64,000 bases of DNA from an uncultured cyanobacterium (GCA_903935205.1 CAIZQU010000096.1:1-64000), one strand, 5' to 3'. Positions 16,086 through 25,025 are shown, counted from the first letter of the stretch. A program made the numbers and translations. Notes: generated by a model not told the origin, from the sequence alone.

Positions 16086-16715
16086 GTGGCTCAGGCTCAG
16101 GCTCGGTTCCGCCCCTGCCAGGCACGGTTTGCCCTGAGCCATGGCGCAGGACTGGTCCTGGCGGCCCTGATGCTGGTCAGCGGCCTGGTGATGCCCGTGG
16201 CACCCGCGGCGGCCAGCCTGGAGAACGACCGGTTCGATGGCAATATCTTCGCCCTTTACGCCGGCAATGGCTCCCTGGTGCCCCCCCGCAGCAGCCTGGC
16301 CCAGGCCCTGGAAGCCGGACGGGTGGCGGTGGTGATCTACTACCTCGATGACAGCAGCGTCAGCAAGCGCTTTGCGGCGGTGGTCTCGGAACTGCAGCGG
16401 GTGTGGGGCAACACGATCGAGCTGATCCCGCTGGTCACCGATCCGCTGCTGCCGCCGGAGCAGGCCGGCCAGGGGGATCGTTCCAAGCTGCCGCTGGGCG
16501 ATCCCTCCCGCTATTGGCGTGGGTTGATCCCTCAGGTTGTGGTGTTCGATCAGCAGGGCAAGGTGGTCTTCGATGCCAGCGGTCAGGTGTCGGTGGATGG
16601 CATCAATGCCGCCCTCAGCCAGGCCACCGGCCTGCCGTTGCCACCGCTGGCGGCGGCGGGTGGCCTGCAGAGCTTTAATGAACTCAACAGCGAAGTGGTG
16701 AGCGTGCCGCGATGA
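16086..16715 (+). CDS. Lumenal thioredoxin-like protein (PSI accumulation factor-type)
   Basis: About 209 residues from GTG 16086. It has a signal peptide with a hydrophobic core ([21 protein letters not shown]) and an AAA-S cleavage site. The exported domain begins [24 protein letters not shown] and has a thioredoxin-like layout ([20 protein letters not shown], then [16 protein letters not shown] with the cis-proline) but no CxxC, so it is not a redox enzyme in the usual sense. Database entries of this kind are named thylakoid membrane photosystem I accumulation factor. A longer start at TTG 15933 is possible. The stop overlaps the fumC start (ATGA). Confidence 0.75.
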   Translation: MAQAQARFRPCQARFALSHGAGLVLAALMLVSGLVMPVAPAAASLENDRFDGNIFALYAGNGSLVPPRSSLAQALEAGRVAVVIYYLDDSSVSKRFAAVVSELQRVWGNTIELIPLVTDPLLPPEQAGQGDRSKLPLGDPSRYWRGLIPQVVVFDQQGKVVFDASGQVSVDGINAALSQATGLPLPPLAAAGGLQSFNELNSEVVSVPR

Positions 16716-18118
16716 AGGCAGCCTCAGATTCCAGCACTGCCCTGCGGCGCGAAAGCGACAGTCTCGGCGTCGTCGAGGTGCCATCCCAGCACTATTGGGG
16801 TGCCCAGACCCAGCGCTCGATCCAGTTCTTTCCCTTCGGGCAGCCCATGCCCCTGGAGGTGGTCCATGCCTTTGGATCTCTCAAGGCGGCCTGCGCGGAG
16901 GTGAACCGCGATCTGGGTCGCCTCGATCCGGAGCTCTGCGCGGCGATCGTGGCGGCGGCGGAGCAGGTGGCCAGAGGTGAGCTGGATCAGGAATTTCCCC
17001 TGAAGATCTGGCAGACGGGTTCCGGCACCCAGACCAACATGAATGCCAACGAGGTGATCGCCAACCGGGCGATCGAGGCCCTCGGCGGGGAGCTGGGCAG
17101 CAAGCGCCCCGTTCATCCCAACGACCATGTGAATCTCAGCCAGTCGAGCAACGACACCTTTCCGGCGGCGATGCATGTGGCGGTGGCGATCGAGCTGGAG
17201 CGGCGCCTGATTCCCGCCGTCGAGGCCCTGCGGACGGCGCTGGCGGCCCGGGCCGAGGCCTGGCATGGGGTGATCAAGATCGGTCGCACCCACCTGCAGG
17301 ATGCGGTGCCGTTGCGGCTGGGGCAGGAGTTCGGTGGTTATGCCGCCCAGTTGGGGCTGGGGCTCGACCAGCTGCGGGCCTGCCTGCCGGCGGTGCTGGA
17401 GCTGGCGATCGGCGGCACGGCGGTGGGCACGGGCCTGAACGCGCCGGCTGGTTTCGGCGAGGCGGTGGCGGCTCGGTTGGCGGAGCGGCTGGGTCTGCCG
17501 TTCCGCAGTGCCGCCAACAAATTCCAGGCCCTGGCGGGCCACGAACCGCTGGCGGCGGCCCATGGTGCCCTGACGGTGCTGGCGGGCAGTTTGATCAAGA
17601 TCGCCAATGACATCCGCTGGCTGGGCAGCGGCCCGCGCTGCGGATTGGGGGAGCTGGTGTTGCCGGAGAACGAACCGGGTTCGTCGATCATGCCCGGCAA
17701 GGTCAATCCCACCCAGTGCGAGAGCCTGACGATGGTGGCGGTGCAGGTGATGGGCAACAACACGGCTGTTCAGCTGGCGGCCAGCCAGGGCAACTTCGAG
17801 CTGAATGTGTTCAAGCCCCTGATCGCCCACAACCTGCTGGAGAGCATCGCCCTGCTCAGCGGCGGCTGCGACGGCTTCCGCAGCTTCTGCATCGAGGGTC
17901 TGGAGCTCAACCGCGCCCGCATCGATGACCTGCTCGCCAGCAGCCTGATGCTGGTCACCGCCCTGACGCCGGCGATCGGCTACGACAAGGCCGCCGCCAT
18001 CGCCGAATACGCCCACCACCACGGCCTGTCCCTGCGGGAGGCGACCCTGACCCTGGGCCACCTGAGCGGCGAAGAGTTTGATCGCTGGGTGCAGCCGGAG
18101 CGGATGGTGAATGGATGA
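16712..18118 (+). CDS. fumC: Class II fumarate hydratase
   Basis: A 468-residue iron-independent fumarase that interconverts fumarate and malate. Signature motifs are all present: [17 protein letters not shown], the [20 protein letters not shown] substrate site, [10 protein letters not shown] with the catalytic His, and the flexible signature loop [15 protein letters not shown]. It belongs to the same superfamily as aspartase and argininosuccinate lyase; TxxxNxN and SSNDxxPT-type motifs fit fumarase. The ATG overlaps the upstream stop by four bases, so it may be cotranslated with the thylakoid protein gene. Confidence 0.97.
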   Translation: MKAASDSSTALRRESDSLGVVEVPSQHYWGAQTQRSIQFFPFGQPMPLEVVHAFGSLKAACAEVNRDLGRLDPELCAAIVAAAEQVARGELDQEFPLKIWQTGSGTQTNMNANEVIANRAIEALGGELGSKRPVHPNDHVNLSQSSNDTFPAAMHVAVAIELERRLIPAVEALRTALAARAEAWHGVIKIGRTHLQDAVPLRLGQEFGGYAAQLGLGLDQLRACLPAVLELAIGGTAVGTGLNAPAGFGEAVAARLAERLGLPFRSAANKFQALAGHEPLAAAHGALTVLAGSLIKIANDIRWLGSGPRCGLGELVLPENEPGSSIMPGKVNPTQCESLTMVAVQVMGNNTAVQLAASQGNFELNVFKPLIAHNLLESIALLSGGCDGFRSFCIEGLELNRARIDDLLASSLMLVTALTPAIGYDKAAAIAEYAHHHGLSLREATLTLGHLSGEEFDRWVQPERMVNG

Positions 18119-18323
18119 GAGAGGGTGGGGGCCAGGAGCGGTAAGCCAGGGGTGAGGGCCCAAGGCCGGGCCGGAATGCAGCAGCCTGGGTGGCCTGACT
18201 CTGGGATCCTCAGGGGTGGGAGTTAGGCCCAAAACTCCGGCCAGGACCAAGGGATTCGATGGCCTCCAACACCATCCTGACAAAGGCGTCCGCGCGCAGC
18301 GCGCAGGTCTTGGCGGGCACGCT
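18119..18323. other. Intergenic stretch
   Basis: About 200 bases between convergent transcription units. GC-rich, with no recognisable gene or strong terminator. Confidence 0.4.
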
Positions 18324-18511
18324 TCAAAGGCCCTGGAGCGAGGTGGCGGCCTGAGCCAGGGTCTGGCGAGAAGTCATGATCAGCCAATGGGCCTTTGCAG
18401 CTCCAATGGCAAAGAATATGATTATCATCCAAAGAAAGATCGGACCTTGACGAAGAGCAGCTAAGCGCAGGGCAAAACAGTATCCTGCAAAAGCATAGAC
18501 GATGATAGGCA

Positions 18512-18519
18512 CAAGGAGA
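18512..18519. repeat. Target-site duplication, copy 1
   Basis: CAAGGAGA, identical to 18643-18650, directly flanking the 123-bp element. Confidence 0.8.
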
Positions 18520-18642
18520 CCTGATCAGGCAGCAAGCTCCGCAGGGTGCCATTGCGCCTCGATTGGGTCGCCGCAAAAGCCTTTGCCAGCCTTGGGACTG
18601 GGTGGTCCCGAGATCCGCTGCGGAGCTTTCTGCCTAATCAAG
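18520..18642. mobile_element. MITE-like non-autonomous insertion, 123 bp
   Basis: The ends form 25-bp imperfect terminal inverted repeats (18520-18544 and 18618-18642; 22 of 25 match), with the shared core AAGCTCCGCAG. Both sides carry the same 8 bp, CAAGGAGA, at 18512-18519 and 18643-18650: a target-site duplication. The element holds no gene and is more GC-rich than its surroundings. It breaks a membrane-protein gene, and removal restores the frame. An 8-bp duplication occurs in several transposase families, so the parent is unidentified. I saw no second copy in this window. Confidence 0.85.
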
Positions 18643-18650
18643 CAAGGAGA
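18643..18650. repeat. Target-site duplication, copy 2
   Basis: CAAGGAGA, identical to 18512-18519, on the other side of the 123-bp element. Confidence 0.8.
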
Positions 18651-18996
18651 AGTGTTGCGGCAATGGCAACAGCAGGCCGTCTTAATTGAGAGTGAAATCG
18701 TTTTATGTCGATTGCCACAAATGGAAGCGCATAGGAAAATAAAGCTACTTGCGGTGCAGGGTCGTTTGGGTGTTGCCATGCTAAGGATACACAAATAACA
18801 CCAAAAACAAAATAAGCATACGAGAATTTCTCAATCCAATGCCGCCTGAAGTTCCGGCCACTGACAAACGCCGTGAATGGCGTCGTCCATAGCAACCACT
18901 GAACCCACGGCCTCAACGCTGCAATCATCTCACATCCTGGTATAGCTCCCACCGGCGTAGGCACGGCTTTCACCCTGGCCGCCTGAGGCGTTGCGA

Positions 18997-19662
18997 TCAG
19001 CCGTCTGGGGTGCGGGAGGGGAGAAGAACCTGGTCAATATCGTCGGCAATCTTGGCGAACAGATCATGGCGGCCTCGCAGCCGCTTGAGCAACAGCTGGG
19101 CATCGAGCGCTGTGGCCGGATCCCTGAGGCTGCTCTTCAGCTCGATCACGATTCGGCTCTGGGTATCAAGATCGAGAAACGAGGCGAGATCGATTTGATG
19201 GCTGAGGCTGGCCAGATAGGAAATTGGTGGCTCCGGAGCCGTTGGCAACGGCTCGGGAAGCTCCTGGCCGAGCGGTAAGGCCTGCAGCGCACGCGCTAAC
19301 GCCTTGATGCTGTTGATGTCGCGATGCTGATAATTGACGAATTGAACTTGTTGCAGCCCTGCAGGAAGCAGCGACACCGGCACATCCTCCGCGACCAGCA
19401 CCGGCAGGATCGATTTCTGTAAATCGTCTGCATACTGGTATTCACGCTTGCATGCCAATGAATCCACCACGGATGCCTTGCTCATCACCAGCACAAAGAT
19501 GTCGCAACCACGGATCTCCTTCAGGATCTGGTCCCACCAGAGCTGACCTCCGGCCAGTTCGGCATCGAGCCAGACGGAGTGGTTCAGATCTTCCAGATCA
19601 CCGGCAAGCAACCTGGCCTGGGTTTGATCGCTTCGGCTGTAGCTGATGAACAATCTTGCCAT
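18997..19662 (-). CDS. TIR-domain protein
   Basis: A 221-residue protein from ATG 19662. Residues 1 to about 125 are a TIR domain: LFISYSRSDQTQARLLAGDL at the start, SVWLDAELAGGQLWWDQI, then CDIFVLVMSKASVVDSLACKREY. The Glu at position 74 in CKREYQYA is where TIR enzymes have the catalytic Glu that cleaves NAD+. The rest (about 150-221) is helical and unrecognised (QIDLASFLDLDTQSRIVIEL). Bacterial TIR proteins are often effectors or signal makers in phage defence. A near-consensus promoter lies just upstream. The next gene on this strand, 23 bases on, is the disrupted membrane protein, so the two looked like an operon. Enzyme activity is inferred. Confidence 0.85.
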   Translation of the reverse strand: MARLFISYSRSDQTQARLLAGDLEDLNHSVWLDAELAGGQLWWDQILKEIRGCDIFVLVMSKASVVDSLACKREYQYADDLQKSILPVLVAEDVPVSLLPAGLQQVQFVNYQHRDINSIKALARALQALPLGQELPEPLPTAPEPPISYLASLSHQIDLASFLDLDTQSRIVIELKSSLRDPATALDAQLLLKRLRGRHDLFAKIADDIDQVLLPSRTPDG

Positions 19663-19686
19663 TGCTTACTGCTATTTATTTCTTTG

Positions 19687-19715
19687 ATCTTATCAATAAG
19701 AGCGTCATCTGTCAA
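19687..19715 (-). promoter_or_regulatory. Sigma-70-type promoter of the TIR gene
   Basis: On the minus strand, TTGACA (19715-19710) and TAAGAT (19692-19687) are separated by exactly 17 bases. The predicted start of transcription is about 18 bases before the TIR ATG. It is the closest match to a consensus promoter that I noticed in the window and lies in AT-rich DNA. Confidence 0.65.
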
Positions 19716-19801
19716 TCGCGGTCTGGGCCCATCCGCACCAGGTCGAACGACCAGAGCTTCGCGATCAGCGACTCAATCGCGTCTTTCCAGTTGTCTCAAC
19801 C

Positions 19802-21010
19802 TCACTCCTCCCCATACAGCCCCGAGCCCACGATCAACACCTCGCCGCCCGGCGCCAGCACCTTGCGCAGGTAGGTGATCTTGGCCTCCGGCAGCGGCGA
19901 GGCGGAGGGGCGGGGCCAGCGGTAGGTGGTCCAGGTCGATCCCTCCTCAAGCACCGCCTTCAGCGAGGCCGCCGCCCGGGCCCGTTCGGCCGGGTCGGGC
20001 CAGCTCAGCAGGTTGCGGCCCTCCAGGGCCGGGAAGCCGGGGTTGAGCAACAGGTTGCCTTGGCGGTCGAGCACAAACACATAGGTGTCCTGATAAAAGA
20101 AGGGGCCGCGCCGATCGCGCAGGGCCTCGAACCCGGCCCGGCCCTGCCGCTGCAGCAGCGCCGCGGCTCCCTCCACCGCATCCAGCACGAACGCCCTGGC
20201 CATCGGTGGTTCATACAGACCAAACAGCACCACATAGGTGCGGCCCGAAGGTGCCGTGACCCGCTCCCCATAGGTGGCCTTCCAGACGGGCCGCCTTTCG
20301 CCCGGTTTGGGCCGACGCCACTGGTAATGAACCCAGCCCTTGCCGCTCGGAGCGCTGGCGATCGCCAGCAGCTGGCGGCCGAAGGGCTTGCCGCCCAGAT
20401 CCTGGAAGTTGGCGTAGTTCAGACCCTCGCCGCGTGGATCGGGCGGATAGACCACGCTGCGGCCCTCGCTGCCGAGCACCACGACGTAATCATCGCCCTG
20501 ATACCAGGGACCGCCCCGCTCTCGGAAGGCCGGAAACACCGCCTCGCCGCGGCTGCGCACCGCCGCCGCCGCCGCCTTGACCCGCTCCACCAACGCCTGG
20601 ATCGGGGCATCGGCGTTGCCGGCCGCTGCTGGGGGCCCCTGGCCGGGGGCCTGGGCCTGGGCCTCGATGCTGCCGGCAAGCACGGCGGGTCCACGGGCGT
20701 AACCCGACGATGCCGCTGGTCCTGAGAACCGGGCGGCCGCTGCCAGGAGCACTGCAGCGTGAGGGCCATCCGCCGCTCCCGCGGCGACAGAGGTCGGGCC
20801 GACAGGGCTCCGTCCCCGGGCCATCGCGGGTTGCCACGATCCTCCGGCCGCCACCAGCACAGCCGTCACCACGCCCCAGCTGCAGAAAGCCAGGCCCTTC
20901 CACCCCCCAGGAGCCAGCCCGCAACGGATCCATCGGCTCCAGGTCGCCCTGCTCGTCAGGGTCCCCAGCCTCCGCCCGCCAGAGCCAGCCCTGCCCATTG
21001 CCTCAGCCAT
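19802..21010 (-). CDS. Secreted tandem cache-domain protein
   Basis: About 402 residues from ATG 21010. A basic N-terminus and a hydrophobic segment (GLAFCSWGVVTAVLVAAGG) act as signal peptide or anchor. Two copies of a single-cache domain follow: the first about residues 155-280 (GEAVFPAFRERGGPWYQGDDYVVVL), the second about 285-400 (GRAGFEALRDRRGPFFYQDTYVFVLD … PEAKITYLRKVLAPGGEVLI). Cache domains bind small molecules outside the cell and usually sit on chemoreceptors or kinases. Here no signalling domain follows, so it may be a periplasmic binding subunit. The start is uncertain; a longer frame reaches 21169. Confidence 0.75.
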   Translation of the reverse strand: MAEAMGRAGSGGRRLGTLTSRATWSRWIRCGLAPGGWKGLAFCSWGVVTAVLVAAGGSWQPAMARGRSPVGPTSVAAGAADGPHAAVLLAAAARFSGPAASSGYARGPAVLAGSIEAQAQAPGQGPPAAAGNADAPIQALVERVKAAAAAVRSRGEAVFPAFRERGGPWYQGDDYVVVLGSEGRSVVYPPDPRGEGLNYANFQDLGGKPFGRQLLAIASAPSGKGWVHYQWRRPKPGERRPVWKATYGERVTAPSGRTYVVLFGLYEPPMARAFVLDAVEGAAALLQRQGRAGFEALRDRRGPFFYQDTYVFVLDRQGNLLLNPGFPALEGRNLLSWPDPAERARAAASLKAVLEEGSTWTTYRWPRPSASPLPEAKITYLRKVLAPGGEVLIVGSGLYGEE

Positions 21011-21125
21011 CCGCTCCGTTCCCGGCCTTCGTTCCGCAGGATGCCATGGTCTGCCGACACCGCCATCGGCCAGCCGCGCCCGCGGCCCGAGGCTTCGGTC
21101 CCATGGCCCTGGGCGATTCAGGGCC

Positions 21126-22517
21126 TCAGAGCAGGTTCGCCGCCAGTTCGGCCAGCTCGGAGCGTTCACCCCGCAGCAGGCTCACATGGCCCGCCAGCGG
21201 TTGGCCCTTGAAACGCTCCACCAACCAGGTCAGGCCATTGCTCTCGGCATCCACGTAGGGGTTGTCGATCTGGAAGGGATCGCCGGTGAACACGATCTTG
21301 GTGCCCTCGCCTACCCGCGTCACGATCGTCTTGACCTCATGGGGGGTGAGGTTCTGGGATTCATCGACCACCATGAACTGGCGGGGAATCGAGCGACCGC
21401 GGATATAGCTGATCGCTTCCACCTCCAGCATGCCCATCCCCTTCAGATCGGCCCAGCTGTTGCGCGGTCCCCGCTGGCCGCCGCGACCGCCATGGTGCGC
21501 TCCGCCCTCCTCGCCGCCGAGCAGAAAATCCAGGTTGTCGACGATCGGTTGCATCCAGGGGGCCATCTTTTCCTCCAGATCCCCCGGCAGGAAGCCCATC
21601 TCCTTGCCCAGAGAAATCACCGGCCTGGTAACCAGCAACCGCTCGTAGATCCGTTCATCGGCCACCTGATGCAGCCCCGCCGCCAGGGCCAGCAGGGTCT
21701 TGCCCGTGCCGGCCTTGCCCACCAGGGTCACCAGCGGCACCGCCGGATCGAGCAGCAGATCCAGGGCGAAGGTCTGCTCCCGGTTGCGGGCCTGGATCCG
21801 CCCCAACCGCACCTTCGGTGCCCGCTGCAGCGGCAGCAATGCCCCCTGGGCCGCGCTGTAGCGGGCCAGCAGGGTGTGGTTGGGCTGGGCATGGTCGATC
21901 AGGGTCACCCCCTCATTGGCCACCAGGGCCGGCGGTCCACCGTCCGGGCCGCCGCCGAGGTCCGCCACGGGCAGGCCGCCGGCGGCCCGCAGACCATCCA
22001 TCTGTTCGGCGCTCACCCAGAGTTCGCACACCCCCGGGTAGAGATCGGCGATGTCGACCTTGTCGGTGGTGTAGTCCTGGGCGATCAATCCCACCGCATC
22101 GGCCTTGATCCGCAGGTTGGTGTCCTTGGTCACCAGCACCACCGGCGGCCGGGAGCCCATCACCTGCTCCAGCCGCTGCTCGAGCGCCACCGCCAGGATG
22201 TTGTTATCGCCGTTGCCAGCCCGCAGCTCCGGCGGTAACTGGGCCAGGGTTTCACTGCGGCAGAAGACCACCTTCAGGGTGCCGCCGCTGGTGCCGACGA
22301 TCGGTACCCCATCGGCCAGGTTGCCCTGTTCACGCAGCTCATCCAACAGCCGCGACACCTGGCGGGCATTGCGGCCCTTCTCGGAGGGATCGCGCTTGAA
22401 GCGGTCGATCTCCTCGACCACCTCGATCGGCACCACCACCTGGTTGTCCTCGAACCGTGTCAGGGCCTGGGGGTCATGGAGCAGGACATTGGTGTCCAGA
22501 ACAAAGGTCTTGCTCAT
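21126..22517 (-). CDS. PhoH2-type PIN-PhoH fusion protein
   Basis: A 463-residue protein with two domains. The N-terminal PIN nuclease domain (FVLDTNVLLHDPQALTRFED, with further acidic residues in GNGDNNILAVA and VTKDTNLRIKA) is followed by a PhoH ATPase domain. That domain has Walker [35 protein letters not shown], Walker B FMVVDESQNLTPHEVKTIVTR and KIVFTGDPFQIDNPY. PhoH2 proteins unwind and cut RNA, and in some bacteria form part of toxin-antitoxin or phosphate-starvation responses. A Gly/His-rich insertion (GGEEGGAHHGGRGGQRG) lies inside the ATPase domain. Translation starts at ATG 22517. Confidence 0.92.
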   Translation of the reverse strand: MSKTFVLDTNVLLHDPQALTRFEDNQVVVPIEVVEEIDRFKRDPSEKGRNARQVSRLLDELREQGNLADGVPIVGTSGGTLKVVFCRSETLAQLPPELRAGNGDNNILAVALEQRLEQVMGSRPPVVLVTKDTNLRIKADAVGLIAQDYTTDKVDIADLYPGVCELWVSAEQMDGLRAAGGLPVADLGGGPDGGPPALVANEGVTLIDHAQPNHTLLARYSAAQGALLPLQRAPKVRLGRIQARNREQTFALDLLLDPAVPLVTLVGKAGTGKTLLALAAGLHQVADERIYERLLVTRPVISLGKEMGFLPGDLEEKMAPWMQPIVDNLDFLLGGEEGGAHHGGRGGQRGPRNSWADLKGMGMLEVEAISYIRGRSIPRQFMVVDESQNLTPHEVKTIVTRVGEGTKIVFTGDPFQIDNPYVDAESNGLTWLVERFKGQPLAGHVSLLRGERSELAELAANLL

Positions 22518-22597
22518 GCCAGTGGCCGGGCCGGATCGCCTTCCCTGAACCTAGGGCCATCCCTCCATCTACGCTCCGGCCGTTGCACTTCGCTTCG

Positions 22598-23782
22598 GTG
22601 ATCGGCTTGCCGCTGCTCTGCTTCCTTCTGGTTCTGCTCCTGCTCTTCGGCCTCACCCTGCTGGTGCTGGAGCTGCGCCACCGCCTGCGGCCCGCCTCTC
22701 CTCTGCTGCTGCGTCCCGGTTCCTTCGAGGTGCGGCGCCGCGCCGATGGGGTGGAGGTGAGCGGCGATATCACCATCGCCAACCCCCATGGCCGGATGGA
22801 GGTGTTCGTGCCCGAGCTGCGGGTTGAGCCGGTGCTCCTCGGCAAGGGCAGTCTGGCGGGGGTGCGCCGCAGCGTTTCGATCACCCCCCTCCACCCGGAT
22901 GAAGAGGCCCGCCCCGATGGCTATTGGTTCGCCTACATCGTCAAGGGTCACAAGCGCACCTCAGCCCGCATCGACCTGCGTTTCACCGCCCCCCCCGGCG
23001 TGGATGTGGCCTCCCTGCTCGATACCCTCTGGCTCGACGTGCGCTGGGTCAACTACGGCCCCTTCGGTCGCCTCGAGCGCCGTGACGGCATTCTGGTACC
23101 GCTCCAGCGCCCTGAGCCGATCGATCCGGCTCAGGCCCACTGGCGCCGCGGCGAGTCCTGCGAGGTGTTGCCGCTGCGCACCCATCTGCTCGGGGTTCTC
23201 GATGATCCCCGTCAGGTGCTGGAGCGATACGCCGGCGCCCTGCTCCGTCCCGGCGATGTGCTCACGATCGGCGAAACGCCGCTGGCGGTGATTCAGGGCC
23301 GCTACCACCACCCCAGCACGGTCCAGCCCTCCCTGCTCGCCCGCCAGCTCTGTCGCGTCTTCCACCCCACCAGCAGCCTGGCGACCGCCTGCGGGTTGCA
23401 ATCGTTGATCGATCTGGTCGGTCCGGCCCGGGTGCTCTGCGCCTGGCTGGCGGGCACGGCCCTCAAGCTGGTGGGCAGCAAGGGTTGGTTCTATCGCCTG
23501 GCCGGCGATCAGGCCCGGCTGATCGACGATGTGACCGGCACCACCCCTCCCTACGACCAGACGATCGTGCTGGGGCCTCACCAGCCGGAGCTCTTCTGCG
23601 ACGAGATGGCCCAGGCCCTCGGCGTGGCGGTCGCCGTGGTCGATGTCAATGACCTCGGTCGCGTCAAGGTTCTGGCCGCCAGTCGCGGCTGCGACCAGGA
23701 GCTGCTGCAGCGTGCCCTGCGCCCCAATCCGGCCGGCAACGCCAATGAGCGCACCCCGCTGGTGCTGGTCCGTCCCGCCTGA
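22598..23782 (+). CDS. F420-0:gamma-glutamyl ligase-like (CofE-like) membrane protein
   Basis: About 394 residues. The N-terminus is a strong membrane anchor (LPLLCFLLVLLLLFGLTLLVLELRH before clipping), followed by a cytosolic beta domain (DITIANPHGRMEVFVPELRV). The C-terminal half resembles CofE-type ligases (LRPGDVLTIGETPLAVIQGR, then LFCDEMAQALGVAVAVVDVND). Cyanobacteria carry this family although they are not known to use the full F420 pathway, so the real substrate is unknown. GTG 22598 is chosen; TTG 22583 is equally possible because no clear ribosome binding site is seen. Confidence 0.7.
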   Translation: MIGLPLLCFLLVLLLLFGLTLLVLELRHRLRPASPLLLRPGSFEVRRRADGVEVSGDITIANPHGRMEVFVPELRVEPVLLGKGSLAGVRRSVSITPLHPDEEARPDGYWFAYIVKGHKRTSARIDLRFTAPPGVDVASLLDTLWLDVRWVNYGPFGRLERRDGILVPLQRPEPIDPAQAHWRRGESCEVLPLRTHLLGVLDDPRQVLERYAGALLRPGDVLTIGETPLAVIQGRYHHPSTVQPSLLARQLCRVFHPTSSLATACGLQSLIDLVGPARVLCAWLAGTALKLVGSKGWFYRLAGDQARLIDDVTGTTPPYDQTIVLGPHQPELFCDEMAQALGVAVAVVDVNDLGRVKVLAASRGCDQELLQRALRPNPAGNANERTPLVLVRPA

Positions 23783-23849
23783 AGGCCATCCTGATTAGGC
23801 TGGGGGTCGGCTCTTTTTCGGCATCCCCAGAGTTTCCCCCCCTGCCGCC

Positions 23850-25025
23850 GTGCCGACCTCCCCACCATCCATTCAGCCAGCTCCGGATCTGCGCGATGCC
23901 TGGCGCAGCGAGGCGCAGCCAGCCAGCGTCGATGGGGCCAGCTCCGGCGGGCTGCTGACCATCCCCGCCTCCGGCGGCACCCCTGCGGCGGCACCGATCC
24001 GGGTCACCCCCCTGCAGGGTTGGCACCTTCCCCTGCTCGACGATCCCGCCTTCCTGCCGCTTCAGCCCCTGCTGCAGCGCTCCCTGCTGCTTTCAGTCCC
24101 CCGTCACCTGCTCTCGGCCCTGGTGCAGAGCGCGCGCCAGGCGCCTCTGGTGCTCGTGGCCAGCCAGCTCGATGCCCGCGGCCGCAGTCGCCCCGTGGGT
24201 CTGCTGCTCGCCCGGGCCCACAACCGCAGCGGCAGCTGCTGGGAGGTGCAGCACCTCGCCCTGGCCTCCTGGGTTGCGGAGCATTCGGCCGGCTCCTGCC
24301 GCACCATCGCCGCAGCCCTGCTGCGCGAAGCGATCAACCGCACCCGTGGCGCCGCCAGCTGGATCGCCACGGCGTCCAGCCTCGATACTTCAAGGCTCGC
24401 CACCCTCCGCGAGCTGGGGTTCCAGCCCCAACGCACCCAGCGGCTCTGGCATTGGCAGGCTCCCCCGGCTCCGGCCCCATCGCCGGCTCCCCTGCCCGGA
24501 GCCCTGCAGCTGCGACCCCTCCAGCGCCGCAATGCCGCCCTGCTCTGGCATCTGGAGCAGGCCACCTGTCCGGCACCCCTGCGGCAGCTGCTCGATCGCC
24601 GCGTCGAGGATCTGCTCGACCGCAGTGAGGGACGCGGCTGGCTGTTGATCGATGCCGACCGCAACGAAGCCGTCGCCGCCGTCCGCTGGCTGGCCGACCA
24701 TCCGGCCGGTGGCCCCCTGGTGGAGCTGAGCGTCCACCAGGCCTGGTCTCACCTGCTCGGTGCCCCCTGCGAACAGCTGCTCTCCAGCCTGGCCGAACCC
24801 GGCCAACCCCTCTGGCTCCTCAGCGATGCCGACGATGGCGCCCGCCAGGATTGGCTCTGCCGGCTGGGGGCCCAGGAGCGGGGCGACGAGGTGCTGATGG
24901 CACGCACTGTCTGGAGGCGTCAGGAGGGCTCGGTCAGCCTGCGGGCCGCCCATCGCCTCGGCGCCGTGCTCGAACAGCTCCAGCCCGGCCGCCGCCCCGT
25001 TCCCACCCCCGTGGGCCAGCGCTGA
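23850..25025 (+). CDS. Conserved cyanobacterial protein with GNAT-like regions
   Basis: A 391-residue protein from GTG 23850. The first ~50 residues are Ala/Pro/Ser-rich. The middle (about 90-205) looks like an acetyltransferase fold (PVGLLLARAHNRSGSCWEVQ, EHSAGSCRTIAAALLREAI, TLRELGFQPQRTQRLWHW), and the second half may repeat it weakly (LRPLQRRNAALLWHLEQATC). The acetyl-CoA loop is not clearly conserved, so activity is uncertain. It ends exactly where ruvX begins (TGA followed at once by GTG), so it is part of the ruvX operon. I know no function. Confidence 0.6.
   Translation: MPTSPPSIQPAPDLRDAWRSEAQPASVDGASSGGLLTIPASGGTPAAAPIRVTPLQGWHLPLLDDPAFLPLQPLLQRSLLLSVPRHLLSALVQSARQAPLVLVASQLDARGRSRPVGLLLARAHNRSGSCWEVQHLALASWVAEHSAGSCRTIAAALLREAINRTRGAASWIATASSLDTSRLATLRELGFQPQRTQRLWHWQAPPAPAPSPAPLPGALQLRPLQRRNAALLWHLEQATCPAPLRQLLDRRVEDLLDRSEGRGWLLIDADRNEAVAAVRWLADHPAGGPLVELSVHQAWSHLLGAPCEQLLSSLAEPGQPLWLLSDADDGARQDWLCRLGAQERGDEVLMARTVWRRQEGSVSLRAAHRLGAVLEQLQPGRRPVPTPVGQR

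Larger units (their letters stand above)
18324..18973 (-). pseudogene. Integral membrane protein gene broken by a MITE-like insertion
   Basis: Two fragments of one gene. The 5' part (18973 or, better, ATG 18928, to the stop at 18638) has three membrane helices (e.g. EKFSYAYFVFGVICVSLAW) and ends prematurely in AIAATLLLA. The 3' part (18512-18324) opens with VPIIVYAFAGYCFALRL and has another helix, GPIFLWMIIIFFAIGA. Removing the 123-bp element and one 8-bp target copy joins CTT CTC CTT to GTG CCT ATC in frame. This restores a protein of about 157-172 residues with four or five helices and a continuous hydrophobic segment over the junction. The family is unknown. The gene is only 23 bases behind the TIR gene on the same strand and is visibly AT-rich, as if acquired. 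Confidence 0.75.

Noticed and set aside
16724-18283. 519-codon frame antisense to fumC
   Set aside because: The plus strand encodes a complete, unmistakable fumarase; the antisense text is low-complexity His/Gln/Arg.
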